Shown here: piece after piece, positions 8,732 through 17,918 of the stretch
How positions within the stretch are numbered: position 1 is the stretch's first letter
How the letters are laid out: each line of letters starts with the position of its first letter
Assembly: GCF_900114535.1 (NCBI RefSeq)
Contig: NZ_FOTK01000001.1
Coordinates: forward strand, 186,001 to 250,000
Source of the DNA: Methylobacterium pseudosasicola
Lineage (GTDB): Bacteria > Pseudomonadota > Alphaproteobacteria > Rhizobiales > Beijerinckiaceae
Length of the DNA: 64,000 nt
Direction: 5' to 3'
The notes under the pieces: model-generated
What the model saw: only the letters and a program-made list of their open reading frames with translations
Database searches by the model: none
Told to the model about the DNA's origin: nothing
Program-made: the position numbers and the translations under genes

Positions 8732-9787
8732 ATGCCGACACGCGCGAGCGATCTCCTCACCCTGACCCGCGAGGGCCTCTATTGCCCGCTCGGGGGCTTC
8801 CACGTCGATCCGACCTGGCCGGTGGAGCGGGCGCTGATCACCCACGGCCATGCCGACCACGCCCGGGCCGGCCACGGCCACGTGCTGGCGACGCCCGAGA
8901 CCCTGCGGATCATGGCGGTGCGCTACGGCGAGGAGTTCTGCCGCCAGCGCCAGGAGGCCCGGCTCGGCGAGGCTCTGCGCATCGGTGACGTCACGGTGCG
9001 CTACGCGCCCGCCGGCCACGTGCTCGGTTCCGCCCAGATCGCCATCGAGCGGGACGGCGTCCGCGTCGTGGTGTCGGGCGACTACAAGCGGGCGCCGGAC
9101 CCGACCTGCCTGCCCTTCGAGGTCGTGCCCTGCGACGTGTTCATCACCGAGGCGACCTTCGGCTTGCCGGTCTTCACCCATCCGGACACGCGCGACGAGG
9201 TCCGCAAGCTCATGGCCTCGGTGGCCCTGTTTCCGGAGCGCGCCCACATCGTCGGCGCCTACGCGCTGGGCAAGGCGCAGCGGGTGATGGCGCTGCTGCG
9301 CGAGGAGGGCTGGGACCGGCCGATCCACCTGCACGGGGCGATGGAGAAGCTGACCGAGCTGTACAAGCGCGAGGGCATCCCCCTGGGCGATACCCCGAAG
9401 GTCGTGGCCGCCGACCGCAAGGACCTGCACGGCGCCATCGTCATCTGCCCGCCTTCGGCCATGCAGGACCTGTGGTCGCGCAAATTCCCCGATCCGGTGA
9501 CATGTTTCGCCTCGGGCTGGATGCGGGTCCGCGCCCGCGCCCGCCAGAAGGGCGTCGAGCTGCCGCTGGTGATCTCCGACCATTCCGACTGGCCGGACCT
9601 GTGCCGCACGATCCGCGATACCGGGGCCGGCGAGGTCTGGGTGACGCACGGCCAGGAGGATGCCCTGGTCCATTGGTGCGGGACCCAAGGAATCAAGGCG
9701 AAGCCGCTCCACATGCTCGGCTATGGCGACGATGGCGAGGCGGAGCCGGCCCCGGCCGATGCTGCCGAGCCGGAGGTGGCGGCGTGA
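8732..9787 (+). CDS. Ligase-associated DNA exonuclease (metallo-beta-lactamase fold)
   Basis: 351 aa from the ATG at 8732. It belongs to the beta-CASP/metallo-beta-lactamase group, with the metal-binding HGHADHAR near residue 38 and further conserved elements GHVLGSAQ, VSGDYKR and SDHSDW. Members are consistently found beside an ATP-dependent DNA ligase and are called ligase-associated exonucleases. Here its TGA overlaps the GTG of the ligase (GTGA), so the two are translationally coupled. Nuclease activity on DNA ends is inferred from the family. Confidence 0.92.
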   Translation: MPTRASDLLTLTREGLYCPLGGFHVDPTWPVERALITHGHADHARAGHGHVLATPETLRIMAVRYGEEFCRQRQEARLGEALRIGDVTVRYAPAGHVLGSAQIAIERDGVRVVVSGDYKRAPDPTCLPFEVVPCDVFITEATFGLPVFTHPDTRDEVRKLMASVALFPERAHIVGAYALGKAQRVMALLREEGWDRPIHLHGAMEKLTELYKREGIPLGDTPKVVAADRKDLHGAIVICPPSAMQDLWSRKFPDPVTCFASGWMRVRARARQKGVELPLVISDHSDWPDLCRTIRDTGAGEVWVTHGQEDALVHWCGTQGIKAKPLHMLGYGDDGEAEPAPADAAEPEVAA

Positions 9788-11661
9788 ACGACTTCGCCCA
9801 TCTCCTCGACCGCCTCGCCTACGAGCCGCGCCGCAACGCCAAGCTTCGGATGCTCCAGGACTTTTTCGCGCGCACCCCGGATCCGGAGCGCGGCTACGCG
9901 CTGGGCGCCATGACCGGCACGCTGAATTTCCGCGAGGCCAAGCCGGCCCTGATCCGCGGCCTGGTGGAGGAGCGCATCGACCCGGTGCTGTTCCGCCTGT
10001 CGCACAACTACGTCGGCGATCTCGCCGAGACCACGGCGCTGATCTGGCCCTCGACGCCTCTCCCTCCCCCCTCTGCGGGGGAGGGTACCCTGCGGAGCAG
10101 GGGGGGAGAGGGGCAGCGCGACGATTCCGACTATGAGGCCCGTCGCGACTTTTCCCGCACCGTCGCTCCCCTCTCCCGACCCGGCCTGACGGCCGGCTCA
10201 CCCTCCCCCGCAGAGGGGGGAGGGGATGCGCGTGGGGGGATCGGCCACAACAACCCGCCCCCGCACGTCCCGACCCTCGCCGAGGTCGTCGAGACCTTGG
10301 CGACCATCCCGAAGCGGGAGCTGCCCCGCCATCTGGCCGAATGGCTCGACGCCCTCGACGAGACCGGGCGCTGGGCGCTCCTGAAGCTCGTCACCGGCAA
10401 CCTGCGCGTCGGCGTCTCGGCGCGGCTCGCCAAGACCGCGGTCGGCGCCCTCGGCGGCCACGAGGCGGATGCGGTCGAGGAGGTCTGGCACGGTCTGACG
10501 CCCCCGTTCGAGACCCTGTTCGCCTGGGTCGAGGGCCGGGCCGAGCGGCCCGAGACCCTGAATCCGGCCCCGTTCCGGCCGCCGATGCTGTCCTATCCGA
10601 TCGAGGAGGAGGCCGATCTCGAGAAGCTCGAGCCGGAGGCCTTTTCGGCCGAGTGGAAGTGGGACGGCATCCGCGTCCAGCTCGTCGGCGGTCGCGACCG
10701 GGCGGGCGCCCAGGTCGCCAAGGTCTATTCCCGCACCGGGGAGGACATCACCGGGGCGTTCCCAGATCTCGCCGAGGCGATCACCTTCACGGGGACGCTG
10801 GACGGCGAGCTGCTGATCCTGCGCGAGCGCCGGGTCCAGAGCTTCAACGTGCTGCAGCAGCGCCTGAACCGGAAGGCCGTGACCGGCAAGCTGCTGGAGG
10901 AATTCCCCGCCCATGTCCGGGCCTACGACCTCCTGACGCTCGACGGCGACGATCTGCGGGCTGAGCCGTTCGCGACCCGCCGCGAGCAGCTGGAAGCCCT
11001 GGTCACCCGCCTCGACCATGCCCGGATCGACATCTCCCCCGTGGTCCCGTTCGCGGATTGGGAGGCGCTCGCCGCCGCCCGGGCCGACCCGGCCTCCGTG
11101 GGTGCCGGGGAGGATGCGGACGCGATCGAGGGCGTGATGCTCAAGCGCCGCAACAGCCCCTACCTGCCGGGCCGCCCGAAGGGGCCTTGGTGGAAGTGGA
11201 AGCGCGAGCCCCATATCGTCGATGCGGTGATGATGTATGCGCAGCGCGGCCATGGGAAGCGCTCGTCGTTCTACTCGGACTACACGTTCGGGGTCTGGCG
11301 GGAGGCGCCGGAGGGCGGCGACGAGCTGGTGCCGGTGGGCAAGGCCTATCACGGCTTCACCGATGCCGAGCTCGCCAAGCTCGACCGCTACGTCCGCAAC
11401 AACACCACCAAGCGGTTCGGGCCGGTGCGCGAGGTCACCCACGGGCACGAGGCCGGCCTGGTGCTGGAGATCGCTTTCGAGGGCGTGCAGCGCTCGACCC
11501 GGCACAAATCCGGCGTGGCGATGCGCTTCCCCCGGGTCAGCCGCATCCGCTGGGACAAGCCCGCCGCGGAGGCCGACCGGATCGACGTGCTGGAGCGGAT
11601 CCTCGCCCGCGGCGAGCGCGAGATCGCTCCGGGGGCTACGCTGACGGAGACGGATGCATGA
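9784..11661 (+). CDS. ATP-dependent DNA ligase with an in-frame repeat insertion
   Basis: 625 aa from the GTG at 9784. The adenylation motif is EWKWDGIRVQ with K292 as the nucleotidyl lysine, and later nucleotidyltransferase motifs include DGELLIL, EGVMLKR and WWKWKRE. The N-terminal domain is split at about residues 92-147 by a Pro/Ser/Gly/Arg-rich segment encoded by two inverted copies of an interspersed palindrome. Without it the protein would be about 565 aa, the usual length. The insertion lies in the linker before HNNPPPHVPTLAEV, so activity may be retained. It is coupled to the exonuclease upstream and yjbQ downstream, and probably acts in DNA repair. Confidence 0.93.
   Translation: MNDFAHLLDRLAYEPRRNAKLRMLQDFFARTPDPERGYALGAMTGTLNFREAKPALIRGLVEERIDPVLFRLSHNYVGDLAETTALIWPSTPLPPPSAGEGTLRSRGGEGQRDDSDYEARRDFSRTVAPLSRPGLTAGSPSPAEGGGDARGGIGHNNPPPHVPTLAEVVETLATIPKRELPRHLAEWLDALDETGRWALLKLVTGNLRVGVSARLAKTAVGALGGHEADAVEEVWHGLTPPFETLFAWVEGRAERPETLNPAPFRPPMLSYPIEEEADLEKLEPEAFSAEWKWDGIRVQLVGGRDRAGAQVAKVYSRTGEDITGAFPDLAEAITFTGTLDGELLILRERRVQSFNVLQQRLNRKAVTGKLLEEFPAHVRAYDLLTLDGDDLRAEPFATRREQLEALVTRLDHARIDISPVVPFADWEALAAARADPASVGAGEDADAIEGVMLKRRNSPYLPGRPKGPWWKWKREPHIVDAVMMYAQRGHGKRSSFYSDYTFGVWREAPEGGDELVPVGKAYHGFTDAELAKLDRYVRNNTTKRFGPVREVTHGHEAGLVLEIAFEGVQRSTRHKSGVAMRFPRVSRIRWDKPAAEADRIDVLERILARGEREIAPGATLTETDA
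10059..10225. repeat. Pair of inverted REPIN-like palindromes inside the DNA ligase gene
   Basis: The left copy (10059-10113) starts CTCCCTCCCCCCTCTGCGGG, and the right copy (10168-10225) is the same unit inverted, ending CCCTCCCCCGCAGAGGGG. Inner hairpins differ between copies. The whole lies within the ligase reading frame without a stop or frameshift. The outer arms match the pair at 53242-53416. Confidence 0.88.
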
Positions 11662-12125
11662 GGCAGGGTAAGTTCGGTTCGGTCGAGCCTCTGGCCGCTG
11701 GCGCGGTGGAGCGCCACGCGAGCGGCCGCCTGACCATCGCGACCCCGGGGCCGGGCTTCACGGACTTCACCAGGGCGGTGGCCGAGTTCGTGCGCGGCAG
11801 CGGCATCCGGGACGGGCTCGTTACGGTCTTTTGCCGGCACACTTCGGCCTCCCTGACCATCCAGGAGAATGCCGACCCGGACGTGCAGACCGACCTCATG
11901 ACCGCGCTCGACGGCTTCGCCCCGCGCGGCGCCCTTTACGTCCACGGCGCCGAAGGGCCGGACGACATGCCGGCTCATATCCGCACGCTGGTGACGGATT
12001 CCGCCCTGAGCATCCCCCTGGTCGAAGGCAGGCTGGCCCTGGGCACCTGGCAGGGGATCTACCTGATCGAGCACCGCGACCGACCGCATCGGCGGGAGAT
12101 TGTGGTGAGTGTCATCGGGGCCTGA
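11658..12125 (+). CDS. YjbQ family protein (UPF0047)
   Basis: 155 aa from the ATG at 11658, which overlaps the ligase stop (ATGA). The conserved family core is CRHTSASLTIQENADPDV and then HIRTLVTDSALSIPLVEG and LGTWQGIYLIEHRD. YjbQ proteins have weak thiamin-phosphate synthase activity, but their true role is unsettled. Coupling to the ligase and exonuclease is conserved in some Rhizobiales and suggests co-expression rather than a clear shared pathway. Confidence 0.92.
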   Translation: MRQGKFGSVEPLAAGAVERHASGRLTIATPGPGFTDFTRAVAEFVRGSGIRDGLVTVFCRHTSASLTIQENADPDVQTDLMTALDGFAPRGALYVHGAEGPDDMPAHIRTLVTDSALSIPLVEGRLALGTWQGIYLIEHRDRPHRREIVVSVIGA

Positions 12126-12265
12126 GCCCGGAGATCCATGTTCGGTCCGTCCCGGCATCGGTCAGGGAGCAACATTCGCTGACACACCGCCGGTTAACCA
12201 TGCTGCGCCTCTATGGGCCGGTATAGGATCGGTTTGGTGGGCCGGTCTCGGGAATGGAGACCCCG

Positions 12266-13057
12266 ATGGGCCTTTACGACGCGCTCTCGAATGCGGTGGC
12301 CGGCGCCTCGGCGCAGTCCTTCGCGCTCAACAACATCTCCGGGAACATCGCCAACACCCAGACGGCGGGGTTCAAGACCACGGAGACCAGCTTCGCCGAC
12401 ATGCTGGCCCAGACCACGCCCAAGGCGCAGACGAGCGGCGGCGTCTCGACCAGCACCCGCGACACCCTCGGGATTCAGGGGATGATCCAGTCCACCGGGG
12501 TCTCGACCAACCTCGCCATCTCGGGCAACGGCTACTTCGTGGTCCGGTCGAACACCGGCACCCCCCAGAGCCCGACCTTCACGGGCGAGACCGCCTATAC
12601 GCGGCGCGGCGATTTTTCCCCGGATTCAAGCGGCTACCTGGTCAACGGAGCGGGCTATTACCTGTTCGCCGGCCCCTCGGCGACGGCGCCGGTCCAGGTC
12701 CCCACCGGGGCGAACACCCTCGCGAGCCTCGCGGTCTCGCCCGCCGGCACCCTCACCGGCACGGCCGCGGATGGCAGCACGCAGCCGCTCGGCTCGCTGA
12801 CGCTGGCGCAGTTCGGCGGCCAGGACAACCTGACCTTTCTCGACGGCGGCACCTACGTGGCCAACGGCCGGTCCGGGACGCCGAGCTTCGGGCTCGACGG
12901 CGCGACCATCGCGGCCGGGTCGGTGGAGCAGTCGAATGCCGGCATCTCGGACCAGTTCTCCAAGATGATCGAGACCCAGCAAGCCTACACGGCCAACACC
13001 AAGGTGATGAGCGCCGCAGACCAGATGCTGCAGGACGCCATCGCGATGGATGTGTGA
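12266..13057 (+). CDS. Flagellar hook-basal body protein (FlgE/F/G family)
   Basis: 263 aa from the ATG at 12266, chosen because GGAG lies six bases before it; an in-frame ATG at 12254 is possible. The N-terminus MGLYDALSNAVAGASAQSFA and the IANTQTAGFK motif, with a C-terminal SVEQSNAGISDQFSKMIETQ followed by QAY, are hallmarks of the rod/hook family. The length matches FlgF/FlgG and short FlgE-like paralogues. No other flagellar genes are nearby, so this is an orphan copy outside the main cluster, and its exact position in the filament axis cannot be told. Confidence 0.85.
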   Translation: MGLYDALSNAVAGASAQSFALNNISGNIANTQTAGFKTTETSFADMLAQTTPKAQTSGGVSTSTRDTLGIQGMIQSTGVSTNLAISGNGYFVVRSNTGTPQSPTFTGETAYTRRGDFSPDSSGYLVNGAGYYLFAGPSATAPVQVPTGANTLASLAVSPAGTLTGTAADGSTQPLGSLTLAQFGGQDNLTFLDGGTYVANGRSGTPSFGLDGATIAAGSVEQSNAGISDQFSKMIETQQAYTANTKVMSAADQMLQDAIAMDV

Positions 13058-13073
13058 GGCCTGACGGCGCGCC

Positions 13074-14612
13074 TCACAGGAACTTCAGCGGATCCGTCTC
13101 GGGCGGGGGCGGAGCCACGTCGTTGCGGTTCCACCAGCCGCCGCCCAGCGCCACGAACAGGGCCGCGCTGTCGGCGTATTGGGTGGCGCGGGCGCCTGCC
13201 GAGGTGACCAGCGCCGAGAGGTAGCCCTGCTGGGCGATCAGCACCTGCGTCGAGGTGACGGCGCCCGCCGTGTACTGCTTGCGGATCAGCCCGAGGCTCT
13301 GGTTGGTGGCGCTGACCGCGGCATCGGCGGCCGCCACCGCCTTGGCGTCGGCCTGGAGCGCCCGCAGGGCGTCGGCAACGTTCTGGAAGGCGGTGATCAC
13401 CGTCGCCTTGTACTGGGCCTGCGCCTGGGTCAGCGTCTCCTCCGCCGCCCGCTGGCGCCGGAACAGGGTGCCGGCGTCGAAGATCGGCGCCGTCGCCTGG
13501 CCGATGATCGTGAAGAACGCCGCCCCAGGGTTGGTCACCTGCGCGAGCCGCACGGCGCTGGAGCCGCCTGTGGCGGTCAGGCTGAATTGCGGCAGGCGGT
13601 TCGCCACCGCGACGCCGACGCCGGCGCTCGCCTGCTGGACCAGGGCCTCGGCCGCCTTCACGTCGGGGCGCTGCTGCACGAGGCGCGAGGGCAGGCTCAC
13701 CGGCAGCTTGGTCGGCAGGCGCAGGGCCGCGAGCTGGAAGGTCTCCGCGATCTCGTCGGAGGGAAGCCGGCCGGCCAGCGCCGTGAGCAGGTTGCGCTGC
13801 TGCGCCAGCTGCTTCTCCAGGGGCGGCAGCAATTGCTGCGACAGGGCCAGGGCGGCCTGCTGCTGGACCACGTCGGCCCCGGCGATCTGCCCGAGCGAGA
13901 GCTGCTTGTTGTAGAGCTGCAGCACCTCGGTCTGCGCCTGGATCACCTTGCGGGTGGCGTCGATCTGCGCCCGCAGGGCCGCCTCCTGGATGGCGGCGGC
14001 GACGACGTTGCCGGTGAGGCTGAGATAGGCCGCCTCCAGCTGGAAGCGCTGGTTCTCGGTGGTGGCCTCCAGCGATTCGATCTGGCGCCGGTTCCCGCCG
14101 AACACGTCGGGATTGTACGAGACCACGGCCTGCGGCGTGTAGAGGCTGTAGAGGTAGTTGGTCTGGTTGTTGAGCGGCGATTGCAGGTCGAGGCCCGGTG
14201 CCAGGATGCCCTGCGCCTGCGGGGTCGCGGTTAGGCTCGGGTAGAGCGTGCCCTTCTGGGCGAGCACATTCTGCTGCGCGATCCGCAGCGAGGCCTGCGC
14301 CGCCTCCAGGGTCGGGTTGTTGGCGAGCGCCTGCTCGACCAGCTGGTTCAGGGCCTTCGAGTGGAACAGGGTCCACCACTGGCCCGGAATGTCGGCCCCG
14401 GAGACGAAGCTCTGGTCCGCCGAGCCGCCCTGGCGGGTGCGGATGTTGTCGGCGGCCGAGGGGTTCTTCAGCGGCTCCTTGGTGTAGCGGCCGACCGGCG
14501 GCGCCTCGGGCGGCACGAAGTTCGGGCCGACCGCGCAGGCCGATAGGGACAGGGCTGCGGCCAGCACAGCGGCCGCACGACCGCACCGGTTCGGCGCCAA
14601 CCCCACCATCAT
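13074..14612 (-). CDS. RND efflux outer-membrane lipoprotein (NodT/CzcC type)
   Basis: 512 aa from the ATG at 14612 (a second ATG follows at 14609). The signal sequence ends in a lipobox (LSLSAC) followed by AVGPNF, typical of NodT-family outer-membrane factors. Two OEP repeats of long coiled-coil helices follow. It forms the outer-membrane exit duct for the RND pump encoded upstream. It is the last gene of the adaptor-pump-duct set and is separated from the pump by about 140 bp. Confidence 0.92.
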   Translation of the reverse strand: MMVGLAPNRCGRAAAVLAAALSLSACAVGPNFVPPEAPPVGRYTKEPLKNPSAADNIRTRQGGSADQSFVSGADIPGQWWTLFHSKALNQLVEQALANNPTLEAAQASLRIAQQNVLAQKGTLYPSLTATPQAQGILAPGLDLQSPLNNQTNYLYSLYTPQAVVSYNPDVFGGNRRQIESLEATTENQRFQLEAAYLSLTGNVVAAAIQEAALRAQIDATRKVIQAQTEVLQLYNKQLSLGQIAGADVVQQQAALALSQQLLPPLEKQLAQQRNLLTALAGRLPSDEIAETFQLAALRLPTKLPVSLPSRLVQQRPDVKAAEALVQQASAGVGVAVANRLPQFSLTATGGSSAVRLAQVTNPGAAFFTIIGQATAPIFDAGTLFRRQRAAEETLTQAQAQYKATVITAFQNVADALRALQADAKAVAAADAAVSATNQSLGLIRKQYTAGAVTSTQVLIAQQGYLSALVTSAGARATQYADSAALFVALGGGWWNRNDVAPPPPETDPLKFL

Positions 14613-14752
14613 GCCCCCGAAACCCCTCCCTCGGTAGAGCGTCCGGGCGCACGGCCAAGTCAATCCGACGGTGGCGCGATCCCGCGCGCCGGACCGGCCC
14701 TGTGGTGTTCCGGTCACGTGTCGCCCCCCGGCTCGCGCCGCCCAGATCCGGC

Positions 14753-17700
14753 TCATGCCGCGGCCCGATGCTCCGTCCGCGCCCGCGCATTTGGGTTCGG
14801 GCGGCGCCGCGAGAACAGCGAGATCAGCACCGGCACCACCACCAGGATCAGGTTCGGAGCCAGGATGATGCCGCCCACCACCACCAGGGCCAGCGGCTTC
14901 TGCACCTGCGAGCCGATGCCCGTGGACACCGCCGCCGGCAGCAGGCCAACGCAGGCGGCCACGCAGGTCATCATCACCGGGCGCATCCGCACGATCGCGG
15001 CGTTCCACACCGCTTCCTGGCGCTGCCAGCCCTCGTCGAGGAGCTGGTTGTAGTAGGCGAGCAGGATCACGCCCTCCATGGTCGAGATGCCGAACAGGGC
15101 GATGAAGCCGATCGCCGCCGAGATCGAGAACGGCGTGCCGGTGAACGCCAGGGCGAAGATGCCGCCGATCATCGCCATCGGGATCACCGAGAGCGTCAGC
15201 AGCATGTCCGCCACCGACGAGAAGTTGATGAACAGCAGGAGTGCGATCAACAGCAGGGTGACCGGCACGACCAGGCTGAGCCGGGCTGCGGCCTCCTTGA
15301 GGTTGGTGAACTGCCCGACCCACTCCATCCGGTAGCCCGGCGGCAGGTCCACCGCCTCGGCGACCTTGCGCTGCGCCTCGATCACGGCGCTGCCGAGGTC
15401 GCGCCCGCGCACCGAGAACTTGACCGGGATGTAGCGCTCCTGGTCCTCGCGGTAGATGAACGAGGCGCCCGAGACGAGGTCCACGTCCGCGATCTCGGAG
15501 AGCGGCACCTGGATCACGCCGCCATTGGGGTTCTGGGCGCCCACCGCGATGTTGCGGATGCCGGCGAGCGACGAGCGGTATTCCTTGGCGAGCCGCACCC
15601 GCATGGAGAAGTGCCGGTCGGAGCCGTATTCGTAGAGGTCGCCCGCGGTCTGGCCGCCGATCGCCGCCTGGATCGTGGTGTTCACGTCGCCGATGGACAG
15701 GCCGTAGCGGGCGGCCTTGTGGCGGTCGACGTCGATCCGCACGGTCGGCTGGCCGAGGGATTCGAACACCGCCAGGTCGGTGATGCCGGGCACCGTCGCG
15801 AGCGTCGCCTTGACCGCGTTGGCGGTCTTGGTGAGCTGAGCGAGGTCGCTGCCGTAGATCTTGACCGAGTTCTCGCCCTTCACGCCCGAAGCAGCCTCCT
15901 GGACGTTGTCCTCGATATATTGCGAGAAGTTGAACTCGATCCCCGGGAACTCGCCCTCCAGCTTCTTGCTCAGGTCGCGGATCAGGGTGTCCTTGTCGAG
16001 CCCCCGGCGCCACTGGTCGATGGGCTTCAAGGGCGCCAGGATCTCGACGTTGAAGAACCCGGTGGCGTCGGTGCCGTCGTTGGGCCGGCCCTGGTGCGAG
16101 ATCACCGTGACGACCTCCGGGACCTCCTGGAAGATCTTGCGCAGGCGCTGGACGTAGGCGTTGCCGGCCTCAAGCGAGATCGAGGACGGCATGGTGCCGC
16201 GCACGTAGAGGTTGCCCTCTTCGAGGCGCGGCAGGAATTCGAGGCCGAGGTTCCGGGCCGCCAGCCCGGAGACCAGCAGCACCGCCAGCATCACCGAGAG
16301 CGCCAGAACCCGGTTCTTCAGGCCGAAGGCCAGGATGCGCTCGTGTCCGGCGCGCAGGACCCGCACGATCAGGGTGTCGCGCTCCTCCAGCTTCCGGGGC
16401 AGGATCAGCGCCGACAGGGCCGGCGAGACCGTGAAGGTCGCGAGCAGGCCGCCGACCAGCGCGTAGGCGTAGGTCTTGGCCATCGGCCCGAAGATGTGGC
16501 CCTCGACGCCGCTCATCGTGAAGAGCGGCAGGAAGCCCAGGATGATGATGATGGCCGAGAAGAAGATCGCCCGGTTCACCTCGACGCCCGCGATGGCGAT
16601 GGTGCCGAGCCGACCTTCGAGCCCCCCGGGTGCCTGCTGACCCTCGGTATGCTCGGGTTCGGCGAGGTGCCGGAACACGTTCTCGACCATGATCACCGTG
16701 GCATCGACGATCAGGCCGAAATCGATGGCGCCGAGCGACAGAAGGTTGGCTGAATCGCCCCGCACCACCAAGATCAGGATCGCGAAGCCGAGGGCGAACG
16801 GGATCGTGGCCGCCACGATGATCGCGCTGGTGAGCGAGCCGAGGAACAGCCACTGCACGATGAACACCAGCACTACCCCGAACACGAGGTTGTGCATCAC
16901 CGTGTGGGTCGTGGTGTGGATCAGGCCCGAGCGGTCGTAGATCCGCTCGATCTTCACGTCGGGAGGCAGGATCGTCGAGTTGTTGATCTTGTCGATCTCG
17001 GCCTCGACGCGCTCCAGGGTCGGCAGGCTCTGGCCGCCGCGGCTCATGAGCACGATGCCCTCGACCACGTCGGGCTGGTCGTCGTGGCCGACGATGCCGA
17101 GACGCGGTGCGTTCGACACCCGCACCTCCGCCACGTCCCGCACCAGCACAGGCGTGCCGTTGACGAGGCTGATCATCGTGTCCCGGATGTCGTCCATGTC
17201 GCGGATCAGGCCGATGCCGCGCACCACCGCGGATTGCTGGCCGACATTCAGGGTCTGGCCGCCGACATTGATCGAGGCGTTGTTCAGCGCGGTGGTGAGC
17301 TGGACCAGGGTCAGGCCCTGGGCCTGCAGGCGGTTCAGGTCGACCGCGACCTCGTATTCCTTGGCCTTGCCGCCGAAGGCGGTCACGTCGGTGACCCCCG
17401 GGATCGCCTTGAACCGGCGCTGGAGCACCCAGTCCTGCAGGGTCTTCATGTCCATGGGCGAGTAGCCCGCCGGGCCGACCAGCTTGTAGCGCATGATCTC
17501 GCCCACCGGGCTCGTCGGCGAGATCTGCGGGGTGGCGCCGTTGGGCAGGCTCGGGGCCTGCGACAGGCGGTTGAGCACCCGCTGCAACGCCTGTTCGTAC
17601 GTGTACTCGTAGTTGAACTGGACCTTCACGTCGGACAGGCCGAACAGCGAGATCGTCCGCACAACCTGCGCGTTGGGGATGCCGGCGAGCGCCACCTCCA

Positions 17701-17902
17701 GCGGAATGGTGATGTAGCGCTCGATCTCGTCGGCGGACTGTCCCGGATTCTGGGTGATCACGTCGACCAGCGGTGGCACCGGGTCGGGATAGGCCTCGAT
17801 GTTGAGTTGCGTGTACGCGCCGTAGCCGATGCCGAGCATCACCACGAACAACAGCACCACCAGCACGCGCTGGCGCAGCGAGAAGACGATCAGGCTGTTC
17901 AT
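14753..17902 (-). CDS. CzcA/CusA-family heavy-metal RND efflux pump
   Basis: 1049 aa, the normal size for HME-RND pumps. The N-terminus MNSLIVFSLRQRVLVVLLFV has the first membrane helix. Two large periplasmic loops and about twelve membrane helices are apparent. The proton-relay helix reads DFGLIVDATVIMVEN near residues 390-404. It keeps the two Asp and the Glu of the CzcA signature but has DAT where the usual sequence is DGA. It probably exports divalent cations from the periplasm or cytoplasm. It follows the adaptor gene by 16 bp. Which metal it exports cannot be read from the sequence. Confidence 0.93.
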   Translation of the reverse strand: MNSLIVFSLRQRVLVVLLFVVMLGIGYGAYTQLNIEAYPDPVPPLVDVITQNPGQSADEIERYITIPLEVALAGIPNAQVVRTISLFGLSDVKVQFNYEYTYEQALQRVLNRLSQAPSLPNGATPQISPTSPVGEIMRYKLVGPAGYSPMDMKTLQDWVLQRRFKAIPGVTDVTAFGGKAKEYEVAVDLNRLQAQGLTLVQLTTALNNASINVGGQTLNVGQQSAVVRGIGLIRDMDDIRDTMISLVNGTPVLVRDVAEVRVSNAPRLGIVGHDDQPDVVEGIVLMSRGGQSLPTLERVEAEIDKINNSTILPPDVKIERIYDRSGLIHTTTHTVMHNLVFGVVLVFIVQWLFLGSLTSAIIVAATIPFALGFAILILVVRGDSANLLSLGAIDFGLIVDATVIMVENVFRHLAEPEHTEGQQAPGGLEGRLGTIAIAGVEVNRAIFFSAIIIILGFLPLFTMSGVEGHIFGPMAKTYAYALVGGLLATFTVSPALSALILPRKLEERDTLIVRVLRAGHERILAFGLKNRVLALSVMLAVLLVSGLAARNLGLEFLPRLEEGNLYVRGTMPSSISLEAGNAYVQRLRKIFQEVPEVVTVISHQGRPNDGTDATGFFNVEILAPLKPIDQWRRGLDKDTLIRDLSKKLEGEFPGIEFNFSQYIEDNVQEAASGVKGENSVKIYGSDLAQLTKTANAVKATLATVPGITDLAVFESLGQPTVRIDVDRHKAARYGLSIGDVNTTIQAAIGGQTAGDLYEYGSDRHFSMRVRLAKEYRSSLAGIRNIAVGAQNPNGGVIQVPLSEIADVDLVSGASFIYREDQERYIPVKFSVRGRDLGSAVIEAQRKVAEAVDLPPGYRMEWVGQFTNLKEAAARLSLVVPVTLLLIALLLFINFSSVADMLLTLSVIPMAMIGGIFALAFTGTPFSISAAIGFIALFGISTMEGVILLAYYNQLLDEGWQRQEAVWNAAIVRMRPVMMTCVAACVGLLPAAVSTGIGSQVQKPLALVVVGGIILAPNLILVVVPVLISLFSRRRPNPNARARTEHRAAA

Positions 17903-17918
17903 CGCCCGGGATTCCCGC

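Noticed and set aside
14198..16753. 851-codon plus-strand open frame across the RND pump and duct genes
   Set aside because: It lies entirely opposite recognised RND genes, is Arg/His/Gln-rich and has no domain; typical high-GC shadow.
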